NCBI GenBank assembly: GCA_946481425.1 | Contig: CAMLNT010000078.1 | Location: 1 to 10,532 of the forward strand | From: an uncultured Brevundimonas sp. | GTDB lineage: Bacteria > Pseudomonadota > Alphaproteobacteria > Caulobacterales > Caulobacteraceae | DNA: 10,532 nucleotides | Reading direction: 5' to 3' | In this document: piece after piece, positions 7,507 to 10,532 of the stretch | Layout: each line of letters starts with the position of its first letter | How positions within the stretch are numbered: position 1 is the first letter of the stretch | Program-made: the position numbers and the translations under genes | Notes under the pieces: generated by a model | Told to the model about the DNA's origin: nothing | Seen by the model: the letters and a program-made list of their open reading frames with translations, nothing else | Database searches by the model: none

Positions 7507-8640
7507 TTGGCCGTTGTGATCGCCTGTACACGCGAGCGCCGCGCGGAGGATCCGCGGGTGGCGATCACCCCCGACACCGTCAGAAAGCTGATCGCGGCGG
7601 GGGCCGTGGTGAGGATCGAGGCGGGCGCGGGCGCCGGCTCCTCGATTCCTGACGAAACCTATCGGGATGCCGGGGCCGAGGTGGTCAAGGACGTTCATGC
7701 GGCGCTCGACGGCGCCGACGTCCTGTTCAAGGTGCGCGGACCGACGGCGGCGGAGATCTCTGCGCTGAAGCCCGGCGCCCTCGTTGCGGCCATGCTGGAC
7801 GCCTACCGCGAGGGCGATACGGTCAAGGCGCTGGCGAAGGCGAAGGTCACCAGCTTCGCCATGGAGTTCGTGCCCCGCATCACCCGGGCCCAGGTGATGG
7901 ACGTGCTGTCGTCCCAGGCCAACCTGGCCGGCTATCGGGCGGTGATCGAGGCCGCCCATGCCTATGGCCGGGCCTTTCCGATGATGATGACGGCGGCAGG
8001 AACAGTGGCCGCCGCCAAGGTCTTCGTCATGGGCGCGGGCGTGGCGGGGCTTCAGGCCATCGCGACGGCCAGGCGTCTGGGCGCGGTGGTCACGGCGACG
8101 GATGTGCGCCCCGCCTCCAAGGAACAGGTCGAGAGCCTGGGCGCCAAGTTCATCGCGGTCGAGGACGAGGAGTTCAAGGCGGCGGAGACCTCGGGCGGCT
8201 ACGCCAAACCGATGTCGGCCGAGTATCAGGCCAAACAGGCTGAGCTGACCGCCAGCCACATCGTCAAACAGGACATCGTCATCACCACTGCCTTGATCCC
8301 GGGCCGGGCCGCGCCGGTGCTGATCACCAGGGCTCATGTCGCCACCATGAAGCCGGGCTCGGTGATCGTGGATCTGGCGGTCGAGGCGGGCGGCAATGTC
8401 GAGGGCTCCAAGGCCGGAGAGATCGTCACCACGGCCAATGGTGTCCAGATCGTCGGCTGGTCGAACCTGCCGGGCCGGATCGCCTCGGATGCGTCCAACC
8501 TCTATGCGCGCAACCTGCAGGCCTTCTCCGGGCTGCTGATCAAGGACGGGGCCTTGGCCGTCGATCTGGAGGACGAGATTCTGAAGGCTTCGGTCGTCAC
8601 CCACGGCGGGGCCGTGGTGCACGAGGGGGTGAAGGGGTGA
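7507..8640 (+). CDS. pntAA: NAD(P) transhydrogenase subunit alpha, part 1 (domain I)
   Basis: A 377-residue cytosolic domain I of the proton-translocating transhydrogenase. It binds NAD(H) and passes hydride to NADP+ on domain III, driven by proton entry. VITPXXV-type N-terminal residues (RVAITPDTV, 17-25) and FVMGAGVAGLQAIATARRLG (173-192) show the alanine dehydrogenase/transhydrogenase fold. PRITRAQVMDVLSSQAN (123-139) carries the Arg, Gln, Asp and Ser that in Rhodospirillum rubrum are Arg127, Gln132, Asp135 and Ser138; here they are R124, Q129, D132 and S135. The start is TTG at 7507, because GGAGG at 7496-7500 lies six bases ahead; an upstream in-frame TTG at 7492 would put the ribosome site inside the gene. 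The length matches the split alphaproteobacterial form. Its TGA overlaps the next gene's GTG. Confidence 0.95.
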   Translation: MAVVIACTRERRAEDPRVAITPDTVRKLIAAGAVVRIEAGAGAGSSIPDETYRDAGAEVVKDVHAALDGADVLFKVRGPTAAEISALKPGALVAAMLDAYREGDTVKALAKAKVTSFAMEFVPRITRAQVMDVLSSQANLAGYRAVIEAAHAYGRAFPMMMTAAGTVAAAKVFVMGAGVAGLQAIATARRLGAVVTATDVRPASKEQVESLGAKFIAVEDEEFKAAETSGGYAKPMSAEYQAKQAELTASHIVKQDIVITTALIPGRAAPVLITRAHVATMKPGSVIVDLAVEAGGNVEGSKAGEIVTTANGVQIVGWSNLPGRIASDASNLYARNLQAFSGLLIKDGALAVDLEDEILKASVVTHGGAVVHEGVKG

Positions 8641-8894
8641 GGCTGCGGCGACTGGTTCGCATCGGCGGTTGGGGGATCATTGTCGGTGTTCCGTTGATCA
8701 GCCTTTTTCCGATCTGGCAGTCGTTCGGGTGGGCGTTCGAACATGACGCGATCGTCGACTTGGAAGAGGCCATTTCCATTATTGTTGGCGGAGCTCTCCC
8801 ATTCATTCTGATGGTATTTGTGGCCTTTGCGGTCGGGGGCTCTTGCCTCCTGATCGCTGACATCCACGAGCGTCACTTGGAGGGGGGACGTTGA
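8637..8894 (+). CDS. Small two-helix membrane protein within the pnt operon, unknown function
   Basis: An 85-residue protein of no family I recognise. It has a basic start (MRLRRLVR), a hydrophobic helix at about 10-27, a polar loop with acidic residues (EHDAIVDLEE, 35-44), a long hydrophobic segment at about 46-74 and a polar tail. The predicted topology has both termini on the same side, probably cytoplasmic. The GTG start overlaps the pntAA stop by four bases, and the purine-rich GAGGGGGTGAAGG just before it can act as ribosome site, so translation is probably coupled. The stop overlaps the next gene's TTG in the same way. Composition differs from its neighbours: 8761-8820 is about 47% GC, with codons such as ATT and GTT that pnt genes avoid. 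Coupling on both sides favours a real gene. A role in transhydrogenase assembly is only a guess. Confidence 0.65.
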   Translation: MRLRRLVRIGGWGIIVGVPLISLFPIWQSFGWAFEHDAIVDLEEAISIIVGGALPFILMVFVAFAVGGSCLLIADIHERHLEGGR

Positions 8895-9100
8895 CCGCCG
8901 CCTTTCGACACCCTCTGCACCTGATCGCGATTACCGCGGGCCTGATCGGCGTCGCCGCGACCTACTGGACGGGACAGGATGACGGCGTGATCGTCGCCGC
9001 CCTGGGCCTGGCCTTCCTGTCGGCGGTCGATCTGGCCCGCCGTCTCGGACTCGAACCTCCTAACGATCCCGCCGCTCCGAACAACAGAGGAAAGGTCTGA
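8891..9100 (+). CDS. Small two-helix membrane protein before pntAB, unknown function
   Basis: A 69-residue hydrophobic protein with two predicted helices (about 9-25 and 32-48) joined by a short polar turn, YWTGQDDG, and a polar C-terminal tail rich in Pro and Asn. No family recognised. The TTG start overlaps the preceding stop (TTGA), and GGAGG lies about six bases upstream at 8879-8883, a strong ribosome site. The TGA shares its last base with the ATG of pntAB. The tight packing on both sides and the good ribosome site support translation. Unlike the gene before it, its GC-rich codon use matches the pnt genes, so the two may differ in age or origin. Confidence 0.68.
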   Translation: MTAAFRHPLHLIAITAGLIGVAATYWTGQDDGVIVAALGLAFLSAVDLARRLGLEPPNDPAAPNNRGKV

Positions 9101-9423
9101 TGGAACACGTCGACCCCACCGTCTTTCGCCTCGCGATCTTCGTGCTGGCGATCTTCGTCGGATATTATGTGGTCTGGTCGGTGACGCCGGCGCTGCACAC
9201 CCCGCTGATGGCGGTGACCAATGCGATCTCCTCGGTGATCATCGTCGGCGCCCTGATCGCGGCGGCGGCCAGCGTGGGCGCGGCCGAGGGTGGGGCGGCC
9301 TGGATGTCCAAGGGGGCGGGCGCGATCGCGGCGGCCCTGGCGGGGGTCAATATCTTCGGCGGCTTCCTCGTCACCCAGCGGATGCTGGCCATGTACAAGA
9401 AGAAGGACCGGCCCAAGGCATGA
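9100..9423 (+). CDS. pntAB: NAD(P) transhydrogenase subunit alpha, part 2
   Basis: A 107-residue membrane subunit contributing the first helices of domain II, which forms the proton channel with the helices of PntB. Family-typical features are a short acidic N-terminus, a helix at about 10-29, then TPALHTPLMAVTNAISSVIIVGAL (29-52), the well-conserved transhydrogenase segment, and a third helix ending in NIFGGFLVTQRMLAMYKKK. The length is usual for the split form in alphaproteobacteria. AGAGGAAAGG before the ATG is a good ribosome site. Its TGA overlaps the ATG of the next small gene (ATGA). It is required with PntAA and PntB for coupling proton flow to NADPH formation in the inner membrane. 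Confidence 0.95.
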   Translation: MEHVDPTVFRLAIFVLAIFVGYYVVWSVTPALHTPLMAVTNAISSVIIVGALIAAAASVGAAEGGAAWMSKGAGAIAAALAGVNIFGGFLVTQRMLAMYKKKDRPKA

Positions 9424-9701
9424 GCCTTTCGACCGTCTTTCTGATCACCTGGATCGTCTCAGGGCTGGGCCTGGGGCTGATCGCGGCCAGCTTCTTCCAG
9501 CGGGCCAATCCGATCCGCCGCCAGCGCATGCAGGATTGCGGCGTGGTGCTGGCCTTCGGCGGGGTGATCGCGCGGGTGGCCATCCAGCCGGAACGCGAGG
9601 TCATCGACTGGCTGCTGGCCGGTCTGGGCCTGATCTACATTCCGCTCAGCCTGTGGCGGCTGGGCAGGACGCAACGCCACGCCGAGGGGAAGCCTGAATG
9701 A
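9420..9701 (+). CDS. Small three-helix membrane protein between pntAB and pntB, unknown function
   Basis: A 93-residue protein of no family I recognise. Predicted helices are at about 5-25, 40-54 (short and weaker) and 62-79, with a basic loop between the first two (RANPIRRQRMQ, 28-38) and a polar basic tail (RLGRTQRHAEGKPE). The basic loop suggests cytoplasmic placement by the positive-inside rule. It overlaps pntAB by four bases at one end and pntB by four at the other, so its translation is likely coupled to both. The codon use is GC-rich like the pnt genes. Sitting between two subunits that must assemble together, it could be an assembly or accessory factor; that is inference from position only. 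Confidence 0.72.
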   Translation: MSLSTVFLITWIVSGLGLGLIAASFFQRANPIRRQRMQDCGVVLAFGGVIARVAIQPEREVIDWLLAGLGLIYIPLSLWRLGRTQRHAEGKPE

Positions 9702-10532
9702 ACGCCTCCATCGCCGCCATGGCCTATCTGGTCTCGGGCGTCCTGTTCATCCTGGCCCTGCGCGGCCTGTCGAGCCCCGAGACGAGCCGCAAGGGCAATC
9801 TCTACGGCATGGTCGGCATGGCGCTCGCCATCGCCACGACGCTGCTGACGCTCTGGAGCGGCGGCCTGCTGGACCTGACCACGCTCGGCCTGATCGCGGG
9901 CGGGGTCGCGGTCGGCGGGATCATCGGGGCGGTGATCGCCAACAAGGTGGCCATGACCCAGATGCCGCAGCTGGTGGCGGCCTTCCACTCGCTGGTCGGC
10001 ATGGCCGCCTGTCTGGTGGCGGTGGGGGCCGTCTATGCGCCGGAGGCCTTCGCAATCTCGACGGCCGACGGCGGCATCAAGACCCTGTCGATCATCGAGC
10101 TGAGCCTCGGGGTCGCCATCGGAGCCATCACCTTCACCGGCTCGGTGATCGCCTTCGCCAAGCTGAACGGCAACATGTCGGGCGCGCCGATCCTTTTGCC
10201 GATGCGGCATCTGATCAACATCGGGCTGGCGCTGGGTCTGGTTCTGCTGATCGGGGTGATGATCGGCTCGGGCGGGACCCAGACCTGGGCCTTCTGGGGG
10301 GTGTTCATCATCGCCCTGGTGCTGGGCGTGACGCTGATCATTCCGATCGGAGGGGCGGATATGCCCGTCGTGGTGTCGATGCTGAACTCCTATTCCGGCT
10401 GGGCGGCGGCGGCGCTGGGCTTCACGCTCGAGAACATCGCCCTGATCATCACCGGGGCCCTGGTCGGCTCGTCGGGCGCCATCCTCAGCTACATCATGTG
10501 CAAGGGGATGAACCGGTCCTTCTTCAGCGTGA
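9698..10532 (+). CDS. pntB: NAD(P) transhydrogenase subunit beta (N-terminal part, runs off the window)
   Basis: The open frame gives 278 codons of the membrane part of PntB; the NADP-binding domain III is beyond the window end. The sequence is strongly hydrophobic with multiple helices. Family motifs include MTQMPQLVAAFHSLVGMAA (about 86-104, with the His that is important for proton translocation in E. coli PntB), FTGSVIAFAKLNG and GGADMPVVVSMLNSYSGWAAAALGF. In the family, the last of these leads to the final helices before domain III. GAGGGGAAG lies shortly before the ATG, which overlaps the previous stop by four bases. Together with PntAA and PntAB it forms the inner-membrane complex making NADPH from NADH at the cost of the proton gradient. 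Confidence 0.95.
   Translation, partial: MNASIAAMAYLVSGVLFILALRGLSSPETSRKGNLYGMVGMALAIATTLLTLWSGGLLDLTTLGLIAGGVAVGGIIGAVIANKVAMTQMPQLVAAFHSLVGMAACLVAVGAVYAPEAFAISTADGGIKTLSIIELSLGVAIGAITFTGSVIAFAKLNGNMSGAPILLPMRHLINIGLALGLVLLIGVMIGSGGTQTWAFWGVFIIALVLGVTLIIPIGGADMPVVVSMLNSYSGWAAAALGFTLENIALIITGALVGSSGAILSYIMCKGMNRSFFSV

Noticed and set aside
7450..8622. A 390-codon open frame on the minus strand opposite pntAA
   Set aside because: Antisense shadow of an unmistakable transhydrogenase gene; the product is rich in Arg, Gly, His and Asp without a family motif.

Overview
The window looks like chromosomal DNA from a high-GC alphaproteobacterium, most likely Caulobacterales (Caulobacter/Brevundimonas-like). 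The grounds are GC-rich coding sequence, a split three-subunit proton-translocating transhydrogenase (pntAA/pntAB/pntB), a short aa3-type cytochrome c oxidase subunit IV, a malic enzyme fused to a phosphotransacetylase-like domain, and a promoter that fits the Caulobacter housekeeping consensus. The genus is inferred from protein style, not from a search.

Layout. (1) 1-332: the 3' end of an AmpG-like MFS permease (+). (2) 333-844: an AT-richer island with one small gene (-) for a secreted six-cysteine protein whose cysteine spacing is mirror-symmetric. (3) 845-3984: two minus-strand genes, an atypical SDR/epimerase-like protein followed by the NADP-malic enzyme. (4) 4072-5037: a UDP-glucuronate 4-epimerase-like gene (+), divergent from the SDR gene. 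(5) 5108-5350: aa3 oxidase subunit IV (+) with a good upstream promoter. (6) 5363-7314: three tandem minus-strand paralogues for secreted four-cysteine proteins of the DUF4360 type. (7) 7507-10532: the pnt operon (+), in which three small membrane-protein genes are interleaved with pntAA, pntAB and the start of pntB through 1-4 nt overlaps.

How the genes fit together. The malic enzyme (malate to pyruvate, making NADPH) and transhydrogenase (proton-motive-force-driven NADPH formation) both supply reducing power; oxidase subunit IV belongs to the complex that builds the proton gradient. The UDP-glucuronate epimerase probably feeds surface polysaccharide synthesis. The DUF4360 trio and the six-cysteine protein are predicted exported, disulfide-stabilised proteins of unknown role.

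The best candidates for something undescribed are the mirror-symmetric six-cysteine protein, the tandem DUF4360 cassette between the oxidase and transhydrogenase genes, and the small membrane proteins translationally coupled to transhydrogenase subunits. I see no tRNA, rRNA, CRISPR array, insertion sequence or phage gene.
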